Shown here in pieces: positions 1-5,912 of a stretch of 8,406 nt of DNA. The DNA comes from Planctomycetota bacterium (GTDB lineage: Bacteria > Planctomycetota > Planctomycetia > Planctomycetales > Planctomycetaceae), in NCBI GenBank assembly GCA_027622115.1, contig JAQBZS010000263.1:1-8406 (forward strand), written 5' to 3'. The notes under the pieces are model-generated. The model did no database searches and had not been told where the DNA came from. It worked only from the letters and a program-made list of their open reading frames with translations. Position 1 is the first letter of the stretch, and the number at the start of each line of letters is the position of its first letter. A program made the translations under genes and the position numbers.

Positions 1-669
1 ATGGGCTATTCGGCGGGGGGAGACGGTGTGTATCAGCTCGCGCCGCGGATGGCCGATCGTTGGGCTGCTGCCTCGATGATGGCCGGACACCCCAACGAGG
101 CGTCGCCGCTGGGACTGCGAAACATCGGTTTCACAATCCACGTCGGTGGACGTGATTCCGCCTACAACCGCAATCGAGTCGCGGCGGATTGGCAGAAGCA
201 ACTGGAGGTGCTCAAGAAAGCGGACGAAACCGGTTATCGGCATTTGGTCAAAATCCACGCCGACAAAGGGCACTGGATGGATCGCCAAGATGCGGTTGCC
301 GTGCCTTGGATGGCCGGATTCACGCGTACGCCGCTGCCGGATCGCGTCGTCTGGCGGCAGGACGATGTGACGCACACCAGGTTCTATTGGCTGGCTGTCT
401 CAGCCGAACACGCCAAACGCGGTGCGGAAATTGTTGCGCGTCGCAGCAAGCAGGAAATCACGATTGAGAAGTGCAGCGTGCCCAAAGTGACGTTGTTGCT
501 GACCGACCAACTCGTGGACTTGGACCAGGATGTCTCGGTTCGATTTCATGACAAACAAATCTTCAAGGGTAGGGCTCATCGTACGATCCGGCACATCGCG
601 GAAACGACGCTCGATCGAGGCGACCCGGAGATGGTCTTTTCAGCGACGATCGACTTGGAATTGCCGTGA
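1..669 (+). CDS. alpha/beta-hydrolase fold esterase, C-terminal part (5' end outside window)
   Basis: This is the C-terminal 222 residues of a predicted alpha/beta-hydrolase (dienelactone hydrolase/carboxylesterase-like). The visible part begins exactly at the nucleophile elbow GYSAGG, with Ser4 as nucleophile. The rest of the triad is visible: Asp52 in GGRDSAY and His91 in KGHWMD. In this fold the elbow lies well inside the protein, so the ATG at position 1 is an internal Met and the true start lies upstream of the window. After the hydrolase core (to about residue 108) comes a beta-rich C-terminal extension of about 110 residues, starting near PDRVVWRQDD. It contains VTLLLTDQLVDLD and SVRFHDKQIFKG and may be a small beta-sandwich. 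The substrate cannot be told from sequence. Whether the protein is exported is unknown because the N-terminus is missing. It lies 119 nt upstream of the Uma2-like gene, on the same strand. The hydrolase fold is secure; the specificity is not. Confidence 0.8.
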   Translation: MGYSAGGDGVYQLAPRMADRWAAASMMAGHPNEASPLGLRNIGFTIHVGGRDSAYNRNRVAADWQKQLEVLKKADETGYRHLVKIHADKGHWMDRQDAVAVPWMAGFTRTPLPDRVVWRQDDVTHTRFYWLAVSAEHAKRGAEIVARRSKQEITIEKCSVPKVTLLLTDQLVDLDQDVSVRFHDKQIFKGRAHRTIRHIAETTLDRGDPEMVFSATIDLELP

Positions 670-788
670 TCAACGCGTCGCTCGACGCTCGGTGGTTCCG
701 AAGAAGAAGTGTGATTCCGATGGGATTGAAGCTACGATGAACCTGGGAATTGAAACGGGTTTTGAAGTCCTTTGAGCAGGTAACGGGT

Positions 789-1697
789 ATGTCGCAAGCC
801 GTGCTAACCGATGTGTTTATGACACCGGAGCAATACTACCTAGCCGCCGTTGAATACGAGCGAAACCTAACGCTGGAAGACATCATGGAGTCCGTGAGGC
901 AGTCCGACCAACGCGTGCCGTTCATGGGCCTGCGGGTCCTGGAAGAGATTCATCCGGAACTTGGTGTCTACAACGAACTGCTGGTGCAATTTGTGTTCAA
1001 CGACAAACTTGGCCAAGTCGTACCGGACAACATGCTGGTGTTGCACGTGGATGAAAACAGAGCGAATCGCAAGAGCTATCCCGTGGAACACGAACGAGAA
1101 ACGCCCTTCTTGGTCGCGGAATACGTCTCGGATTCAAACCCGTCGAAGGACCGCGAGGGTGGCAAGTCGTATGCGAAGTACGAACAGCAACTGCAAGTCC
1201 CGTATTACTTGATTCATGACGCAGACGCAGAAGTACCGCTGAAAGTGCTGCAGCACAACGGATCCGCGTATGACCTCGTGCTCGCCAATGATCAGGGCCG
1301 GTTTCCAGTGCCCGAGCTTGACTTGGAAATCGCGTTGAAAGGAGATCTGATCCGGTACTGGCACAAAGGGGAACTCCTGCCGATCCCACAGGAAGTTGCC
1401 GAGTTGCTCGCGGAACGAGACAGAACGATCGCCGAGACGAGCGATCAACTCGCCGAAAAAGACCAACAGCTCGCACAAACAGCCGATCAGCTCGCCGAAA
1501 AAGATCAACAACTCGCACAGACGAATCAACAGTTGCTTGAACAAGCGGCGTTTGCCGCCAAATTGCAGGAATCCATCGGTTGGGCCGTTCAGCAAAATCG
1601 GCACGAGATTCTCGCCGAACTCTCGGGTGCCAAGACCGTCGAGGAACTGGACGGCATCATGCAACGATTGGGCGCTTCCGGTGATCCGTCGGCATGA
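789..1697 (+). CDS. Uma2-family (DUF820) PD-(D/E)XK nuclease-like protein with C-terminal coiled coil
   Basis: This 302-residue protein has an N-terminal Uma2/DUF820 domain (about residues 8-195), a family of the PD-(D/E)XK nuclease superfamily whose biological role is mostly unknown. The core shows VPDNMLVL with Asp80, FLVAEYVSDSN with Glu111, and the downstream KYEQQLQVPYYLIHD typical of the family. Residues 203-250 form a Gln/Glu/Asp-rich coiled coil built on DQLAEKDQQLAQT-type repeats. A short helical tail ends in EELDGIMQRLG. The start is set at ATG 789, which has AGCAGG at 775-780 in front of it. The reading frame also runs back to a TTG at 750, and a later Met at 819 precedes the usual family opening MTPEQYYL. 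Its stop overlaps the next start (ATGA at 1694-1697), so the two genes are probably translationally coupled. The family call is fairly secure. Nuclease activity is an inference, since the usual ExK lysine is not in the canonical place. Confidence 0.8.
   Translation: MSQAVLTDVFMTPEQYYLAAVEYERNLTLEDIMESVRQSDQRVPFMGLRVLEEIHPELGVYNELLVQFVFNDKLGQVVPDNMLVLHVDENRANRKSYPVEHERETPFLVAEYVSDSNPSKDREGGKSYAKYEQQLQVPYYLIHDADAEVPLKVLQHNGSAYDLVLANDQGRFPVPELDLEIALKGDLIRYWHKGELLPIPQEVAELLAERDRTIAETSDQLAEKDQQLAQTADQLAEKDQQLAQTNQQLLEQAAFAAKLQESIGWAVQQNRHEILAELSGAKTVEELDGIMQRLGASGDPSA
1443..1526 (+). repeat. two 42-bp tandem repeats inside the coiled-coil segment of the Uma2-like gene
   Basis: Two adjacent 42-nt units lie at 1443-1484 and 1485-1526. 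Each encodes 14 residues of the pattern DQLAEKDQQLAQTx. They differ at only a few bases, mostly synonymous third positions. A partial third unit (NQQL) follows. Fourteen residues is two heptads, so gain or loss of a unit would lengthen or shorten the coiled coil without breaking its register. Confidence 0.9.
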
Positions 1698-3250
1698 GCG
1701 ATTCATTCACGGAAGGCGTGCAGCGGGTTCTCGCTCAAGCCGCCAAAATCGCCCATGCCGACGCCGCTGATCACGTCCATGCACGCCACCTGTTGTGGTC
1801 ATTGGTTCTCGACGAAACCGTCGCCACACGGATCCTCGTTGAACACAACGTGGACTCGACTCGTCTTGAGTCACGATTACCGGTGACTCGAAGCGTCACG
1901 GCGAACACAGAAGTCTCAGCGAGTCCCAAGGGCGATAGCGACGAAGTTCAACGCGTTCTCGATCGCGCGCGCTTCGCGGCTCGGAAATCGGACGAGCTTC
2001 AAGTCACCACGCAGCATTTGCTGTTCGCATTGGTCTCCGTGCCCTCGGAAGTTTCGCCCATTTTTGCCGAAGCCGGTCTGGAAGCATCGTCGATCGCCGA
2101 ATTGATTTTCGAACCAGAAGCCGAACCGCTCGAAGTCGACATCGATTGGGACGAAGCGAGCGGGATCGAAGCAACTCAACCGACGCAAGGTCAATCGGAG
2201 TTCGATGCCGTACTGCGGGTGCTGGACGCTGCTTGGAACCGTTTGCGAGAAGGCTTGCGAGTCGTGGAAGACTACGTGCGATTTATCCTCGACAACGCAC
2301 CGCTGACTCGCGAACTCAAGTCGATTCGCCACGAATTGACGAGTGCCGTGACTCGCGGGCTCGATTGCGAGCGTTTGCTGCGTTCGCGCGATACCACCCA
2401 CGACGTCGGCACCAGCATTTCTACGACCGCCGAATTCACGCGAACCGGTGTTGCGGATGTTGTGCGAGCCAATCTCAGCCGCGTCCAAGAATCGCTGCGA
2501 ACGCTCGAAGAATTCAGCAAGACGCTCAACACAGACTTGGCTCGGACGTTCGAGGCCGTGCGGTATCGCGTTTATGAGTTTGAACGGTCGCTGCTGTTGG
2601 ATACCGACACAGCGCTCGTTGCGCGACCGGGACTCGATGAGCGTCCGCTCTATCTCTTGGTGACGACCGCTTTGTGCCGACAGCCGATCGAAGCGGTCGT
2701 TCGGGACGCGATCGAAGGCGGAGTCTCGATCGTGCAACTTCGCGAGAAACTGATGCCCGACCCGGAGATCGTGAAACTCGGTCGGACCATCCGCGAGATC
2801 ACTCGCGAGTCCGGTGCCGTATTCATCATGAATGATCGCCCCGATCTGGCGGTCCTCACCGAAGCCGACGGCGTGCATGTGGGGCAAGACGAACTCTCGG
2901 TTGCGGACGCGCGACGCATCGTCGGAACAAACTGCTTGGTCGGTGTGTCGACGCACTCGATCGCACAAGCTCGCAAGGCAGTTGACGACGGCGCGGACTA
3001 CATCGGAGTCGGACCGGTGTTCGAGTCGGGTACGAAAGCGTTCGACGAGTTTGCCGGGTTGGAATTCGTTCGCGAAGTGGCTGTGAAGATTGACATCCCA
3101 TGGTTCGCGATCGGCGGAATTGACTCTGAACGCGTCGGGGAAGTGATCAACGCCGGTGGACATTGCGTGGCCGTGAGTGGCGCGATCTGTCGAGCCGAGC
3201 AACCCCGCGAGGCCGCGCGGGCAATCCGCCAAAAGCTCGTTCGCGACTGA
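1694..3250 (+). CDS. thiE: Clp_N - ThiD2 - thiamine phosphate synthase (ThiE) fusion protein
   Basis: This 518-residue protein has three parts. Residues 5-140 resemble the ClpA/ClpC N-terminal double helical repeat, with HVHARHLLWSLVLDETVA in the first copy and QVTTQHLLFALVSVPSEV in the second. An acidic linker follows (about 141-168). Residues 170-302 match ThiD2, the monofunctional HMP-phosphate kinase domain known to be fused to ThiE, with DAAWNRLREGLRVVEDYVRF, DVGTS and RVQESLRTLEEFSK. Residues 315-518 are ThiE, which joins HMP-PP and HET-P to give thiamine phosphate. Its motifs are VQLREK (347-352), FIMNDRPDLA (377-386), DGVHVGQDEL (392-401), GVSTHS, YIGVGPVFESGTK (436-448), AIGGI and VAVSGAI. 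The N-terminal Clp-like domain is the odd part, and no AAA+ module follows it. No in-frame Met lies between the Clp_N part and the ThiD2 motif, so one long product is likely. The start overlaps the Uma2-like stop by ATGA. Confidence 0.9.
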   Translation: MSDSFTEGVQRVLAQAAKIAHADAADHVHARHLLWSLVLDETVATRILVEHNVDSTRLESRLPVTRSVTANTEVSASPKGDSDEVQRVLDRARFAARKSDELQVTTQHLLFALVSVPSEVSPIFAEAGLEASSIAELIFEPEAEPLEVDIDWDEASGIEATQPTQGQSEFDAVLRVLDAAWNRLREGLRVVEDYVRFILDNAPLTRELKSIRHELTSAVTRGLDCERLLRSRDTTHDVGTSISTTAEFTRTGVADVVRANLSRVQESLRTLEEFSKTLNTDLARTFEAVRYRVYEFERSLLLDTDTALVARPGLDERPLYLLVTTALCRQPIEAVVRDAIEGGVSIVQLREKLMPDPEIVKLGRTIREITRESGAVFIMNDRPDLAVLTEADGVHVGQDELSVADARRIVGTNCLVGVSTHSIAQARKAVDDGADYIGVGPVFESGTKAFDEFAGLEFVREVAVKIDIPWFAIGGIDSERVGEVINAGGHCVAVSGAICRAEQPREAARAIRQKLVRD

Positions 3251-3308
3251 ATCCTCGACTCGAAGCTTCGTCCTGACGTTGCACAGTTTGGTTGGATCTG
3301 CGAGTGCC

Positions 3309-3336
3309 CCCTGAACCCTGAACCCTGAACCCTAAA
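3309..3336. repeat. CCCTGAA heptamer array (three units plus a CCCTAAA variant)
   Basis: In the 172-nt spacer between the thiamin fusion gene and the sulfatase gene lie three perfect head-to-tail CCCTGAA units (3309-3315, 3316-3322, 3323-3329), followed by a fourth unit changed to CCCTAAA (3330-3336). The opposite strand reads as GGGTTCA repeats. Because the unit is 7 nt long, the frame shifts in each copy, so it does not look coding. Its function is unknown. Confidence 0.9.
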
Positions 3337-3409
3337 ACCTCTTTCCATCGCGTTGAATTGCCCGCGATTCGTGTCTACAACGCCACCGACATCCCGAACC
3401 GGCTGCACC

Positions 3410-3415
3410 AAGGAG
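3410..3415 (+). promoter_or_regulatory. ribosome binding site of the sulfatase gene
   Basis: A near-consensus AAGGAG lies 7 nt before ATG 3423. It fixes the sulfatase start and gives a protein that begins with a good signal peptide. Confidence 0.8.
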
Positions 3416-3422
3416 ATTCCAC

Positions 3423-4937
3423 ATGCGACGCCGCTCACTGCTGACATTCGTGCTGACCGTTTGCTGGACGGCGTTCGCTTCCAGTGCCGAACGAAACATC
3501 ATCTTTTTCATTACGGATGACGAAAGCCCGACGCTCGGTTGCTACGGCGATCCGTGTGCCGTCACGCCGAATATCGACGAAGTCGCCAAAGACGGCGCGA
3601 TCTTCCGCAACGCTTTCGCGACAACCGCCAGTTGCAGTGCCAGTCGCTCGGTGGTGTTGTCCGGCTTGCACAACCATCGCAATGGTCAATTCGGGCATCA
3701 GCACGCGTATCACAAGTTCGCGTCATTCCACAACGTGGTAAGCCTCGCCATGCCGCGCGTCATCCAGCGAGCCGGTTATCGCACGGCGCAAATCGGCAAG
3801 TACCACGTCGCTCCCGAATCCGTGTATCATTTCGAGACCTACCTGAAAGGCGATACTCGCAACGCCGTCCAGATGGCGAACCAGTGTCGCGGTTTCATCA
3901 CCGATACCTCGGACGATCGCCCGTTCTTCTTGTACTTCGCCACCAGCGATCCACATCGCGGCGGCGGAAGAGACGAAACGTCGGAGCAAGAACTCAAGCC
4001 CGATCTATTCGGCAACAAACGTAAAGGCGGATCGCACCCCGGCGTCAAGGAAGTCATCTACGAGCCGTCCAACGTGACGGTGCCGCCGTTCCTGCCGGAT
4101 ACCATCGAGACCCGCGAGGAACTCGCGCAGTACTACCAGTCGTGCTCGCGAATCGATCAGGGCGTGGGTCGGTTGGTCGAAATCCTTAAGGCTGCAAACT
4201 TGTATGACAAGACGCTGATCGTGTTTACGTCCGACCACGGCATGGCGTTTTCCGGCGGCAAGACCACTGTGTATGAAGGCGGTTTGCGAGTCCCCTTCGT
4301 GGTCCGCAATCCTTACGAAAAGCATCGGGGCGTGGTTTCAAAAGCCATGATCAGCCACATCGACATTACGCCGTCGTTATTGGACTTCGCGCACGGCTTG
4401 GACCCCAAAACCAACGGGCCGAAAGATATTCTCGACGCCGACAAGTTCTGGCGCGAACGGGGCGAGAACCTCAAGGAGAATCGCGGCAACGGCTTCACTC
4501 ACTATCATGGCAAGTCATGCATTCCGATCCTTGGCCAACCGAACGCCGAGCACTGGGAAACCGTGTTCGCGTCGCACACATTTCACGAGATCCAGATGTA
4601 CTACCCCATGCGAGTCGTCCGCGACAAGAAATATAAGCTGATCTGGAACATCGCGCACGGCTTGCCGTACGCCTTCGCGTCGGACTTATGGGCGGCGTCG
4701 AGTTGGCAGGCTCAGTTTCGCAAGGGCCAGGATGCCAACTACGGGCTGAAGACGGTTCGTCAATACATCCATCGCCCAAAGTTTGAACTCTACGACATCG
4801 CCAACGACCCGAACGAAAGCAAGAACCTGGCGGGCGACCCGAAATTCGCAACGGTCCTTAAGACGTATCAGACGACTCTTAAGGACTATCAGCGGAAGAT
4901 GGAAGACCCGTGGATCATGAAGTGGGATTACGAGTAA
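3423..4937 (+). CDS. secreted Cys-type sulfatase, similar to heparan N-sulfatase (sulfamidase, SGSH)
   Basis: This 504-residue arylsulfatase-superfamily enzyme should hydrolyse sulfate (or N-sulfate) groups on a polysaccharide outside the cytoplasm. Residues 1-22 form a signal peptide (MRRR, a hydrophobic stretch, cleavage near ASSA/ER). Metal ligands Asp32 and Asp33 are in TDDE. The formylglycine motif is CSASR with Cys71 and Arg75. Other active-site candidates are Lys126 and His128 in IGKYHV, His178 in DPHRGG, Asp271 and His272 in TSDHG, and Lys280. Compared from memory with human SGSH (502 residues, Cys70), similarity runs from end to end: GLHNHRNGQFG, GKYHVAPESVY, DDRPFFLY, DQGVG, HEIQMYYPMRVV and ELYDIANDPNES, plus the C-terminal DPW. 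SGSH-type sulfamidase is therefore the best guess, but the substrate is an inference. Cys71 would need conversion by a formylglycine-generating enzyme encoded elsewhere. The gene appears to be transcribed alone. Confidence 0.9.
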   Translation: MRRRSLLTFVLTVCWTAFASSAERNIIFFITDDESPTLGCYGDPCAVTPNIDEVAKDGAIFRNAFATTASCSASRSVVLSGLHNHRNGQFGHQHAYHKFASFHNVVSLAMPRVIQRAGYRTAQIGKYHVAPESVYHFETYLKGDTRNAVQMANQCRGFITDTSDDRPFFLYFATSDPHRGGGRDETSEQELKPDLFGNKRKGGSHPGVKEVIYEPSNVTVPPFLPDTIETREELAQYYQSCSRIDQGVGRLVEILKAANLYDKTLIVFTSDHGMAFSGGKTTVYEGGLRVPFVVRNPYEKHRGVVSKAMISHIDITPSLLDFAHGLDPKTNGPKDILDADKFWRERGENLKENRGNGFTHYHGKSCIPILGQPNAEHWETVFASHTFHEIQMYYPMRVVRDKKYKLIWNIAHGLPYAFASDLWAASSWQAQFRKGQDANYGLKTVRQYIHRPKFELYDIANDPNESKNLAGDPKFATVLKTYQTTLKDYQRKMEDPWIMKWDYE

Positions 4938-5016
4938 TCGAAGGATTGAATCATCGGCGCGGATATGCCGAGTCATTATGTGTCCTGCGATCAATCAACA
5001 TGTCTGAATGGGATTC

Positions 5017-5367
5017 TCAATCCAATGCCAAGCTGATGCGCAGCGCGGTATCGACGCTTGCCATCAAGTCGTTCGGAACCGAGCCCGGTCGTCTTGTAAT
5101 GCGGGACAGGTCGATGGTTCGCACACGGGCACAATTGGCCAGACTTCGTTTCGAGAGCCCGCCAGTGCCTCGCGGGATCTCGACGCAAAATGGAAACTCT
5201 GCTGATCGGGAATTCCAACCTGTCACCGCCACCACGATTGTTGTCGGCGAAAACTGGTTGCCGACGTCATTCTGTATCACAACGACCGGTCGCGACTTTG
5301 CGATTTCTCGTCCGAGCACCGGATCAAAATCCACTTGAACGATGTCACCTCGTTTGATTTCCACCAT
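5017..5367 (-). CDS. MazF/PemK-family endoribonuclease toxin
   Basis: This 116-residue protein has the typical length and order of motifs of a MazF/PemK toxin, a small SH3-like-barrel mRNA interferase. It opens with KRGDIVQVDFDPVLGREIAK. Next comes SRPVVVIQND, where Arg26 matches the conserved catalytic Arg. SPTTIVVAVT (residues 40-49) contributes the conserved Thr region, and VRTIDLSRI (82-90) is the late family motif. The start is ATG 5367, preceded on the minus strand by AAGGGAG (5371-5377). The reading frame continues upstream to 5535, but that extension is only antitoxin sequence read in another frame. The gene overlaps the antitoxin gene upstream by 23 nt, as is usual for toxin-antitoxin operons, and makes translational coupling likely. 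Nothing suggests inactivation. The cleavage specificity cannot be told. Confidence 0.9.
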   Translation of the reverse strand: MVEIKRGDIVQVDFDPVLGREIAKSRPVVVIQNDVGNQFSPTTIVVAVTGWNSRSAEFPFCVEIPRGTGGLSKRSLANCARVRTIDLSRITRRPGSVPNDLMASVDTALRISLALD

Positions 5368-5704
5368 CCACTCCCTTGCCGGACTTTTGAACGGCTCGCT
5401 TGGTTCTGGATGCCCGCCGGTTTGGCTGCCGCTTGGCCGATTCGTCCGAATACACCCGATCCCACGGCTTGGCCGAGGCGGGATCCCACTCAGCAACTTC
5501 AGCCTGCAACTGGTCCCCCATGGCTCGATATGCAAGCTCCAACTGTCGGTCCAATTCCTGGGCTTCGACGCGTCGAGCCAGGTCTTGAATCGCTTCGGAC
5601 ATCACCGTGGACATATTCCGGTGCGTGCTTCGTGCGTATTCCGAAATGAATTCCTTGACGGCTATCGGAATCGTGATGTTGACCCGTACGGTCTCGATTG
5701 ACAA
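5345..5704 (-). CDS. ribbon-helix-helix (CopG/MazE-like) antitoxin
   Basis: This 119-residue partner of the MazF-like toxin should bind DNA through its N-terminus and neutralise the toxin with its C-terminal half. Residues 5-11 form the DNA-contacting beta strand (TVRVNIT), followed by helix A (about 14-26) and helix B (about 31-45, MSTVMSEAIQDLARR). The middle part (LAYRAMGDQ, EVAEWDP) resembles toxin-binding regions of MazE-type RHH antitoxins. The tail from residue 91 is strongly basic, with nine Lys/Arg between 91 and 110. The chosen start is TTG 5704, preceded by AGGAG (5712-5716) at 7 nt. An ATG at 5767 in the same frame is less likely, because it overlaps the predicted -10 box and adds 21 residues unlike the family. 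The gene precedes and overlaps the toxin gene. The family call is confident; the start is moderately so. Confidence 0.85.
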   Translation of the reverse strand: MSIETVRVNITIPIAVKEFISEYARSTHRNMSTVMSEAIQDLARRVEAQELDRQLELAYRAMGDQLQAEVAEWDPASAKPWDRVYSDESAKRQPNRRASRTKRAVQKSGKGVDGGNQTR

Positions 5705-5711
5705 TTCTGGA

Positions 5712-5716
5712 CTCCT
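5712..5716 (-). promoter_or_regulatory. Shine-Dalgarno that selects a TTG start for the antitoxin
   Basis: The minus strand reads AGGAG, then 7 nt, then TTG (5704-5702). This decides for the TTG start over the upstream ATG pair at 5767 and 5764, neither of which has a comparable ribosome site. Confidence 0.65.
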
Positions 5717-5765
5717 GACTTTGCTGCAAGATTTGAGATCTCCGATTGGTAACGGAACGCGCATC

Positions 5766-5794
5766 ATTATCGTACATCACGCAGCGATGGTCAC
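5766..5794 (-). promoter_or_regulatory. predicted sigma70-type promoter of the antitoxin-toxin operon
   Basis: Read on the minus strand, GTGACC (5794-5789; four of six match TTGACA) and GATAAT (5771-5766; five of six match TATAAT) are separated by 17 nt. Transcription would begin near 5759, leaving a leader of about 55 nt before the TTG start. It is a prediction from consensus only. Confidence 0.5.
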
Positions 5795-5807
5795 GAGTGA
5801 TGTTACG
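5771..5807. promoter_or_regulatory. inverted repeat over the promoter, possible antitoxin operator
   Basis: CGTACATCAC (5771-5780) and GTGATGTTACG (5797-5807) are inverted copies with one extra T in the right arm. Their 7-bp cores ACATCAC/GTGATGT are perfect, separated by 16 nt. The repeat covers the -35 box and spacer of the predicted promoter. RHH antitoxins usually repress their own operon by binding such palindromes, so this is a reasonable operator candidate. Binding is not shown. Confidence 0.45.
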
Positions 5808-5912
5808 TCGTCGGTTCGCCTAGGTCAGCTTTGCGCGCCGGCAGATCTGGTCGTGGACGTGAATCGCGGTAATCTTTGATTCCGATAATCTACGAAAGTT
5901 TGCGGTGCCCGA

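Noticed and set aside
1..3. ATG at the first base as the start of the hydrolase gene
   Set aside because: It is followed at once by the GYSAGG nucleophile elbow, which lies deep inside this fold, so the gene must begin upstream.
750..788. TTG 750 as start of the Uma2-like gene
   Set aside because: The extra 13 residues are not family-like, and ATG 789 has a purine-rich ribosome site in front of it.
1134..1706. 190-residue minus-strand frame opposite the Uma2-like gene
   Set aside because: Its FFGEL/LCELL repeats are only the complement of the coiled-coil repeats.
1916..3232. 438-residue open frame on the minus strand opposite the thiamin fusion gene
   Set aside because: It has no recognisable domain and is rich in His, Arg and Asp in the manner of an antisense shadow of a GC-biased gene. 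The plus-strand product has full ThiD2 and ThiE motifs.
3309..3336. true telomere or eukaryotic contamination
   Set aside because: There are only four units, in a spacer between two bacterial genes.
2998..3447. minus-strand frame over the heptamer array
   Set aside because: Its GFRVQGSGFRG segment is the heptamer repeat translated, and the rest is antisense to thiE.
4954..4971. TCGGC/GCCGA hairpin between the sulfatase gene and the MazF-like gene as a terminator
   Set aside because: It has only five base pairs with an 8-nt loop, and no T-run on either side.
5368..5535. longer 172-residue form of the MazF-like toxin
   Set aside because: The extension is the antitoxin gene in another frame. 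ATG 5367 has a ribosome site and gives the normal family length.
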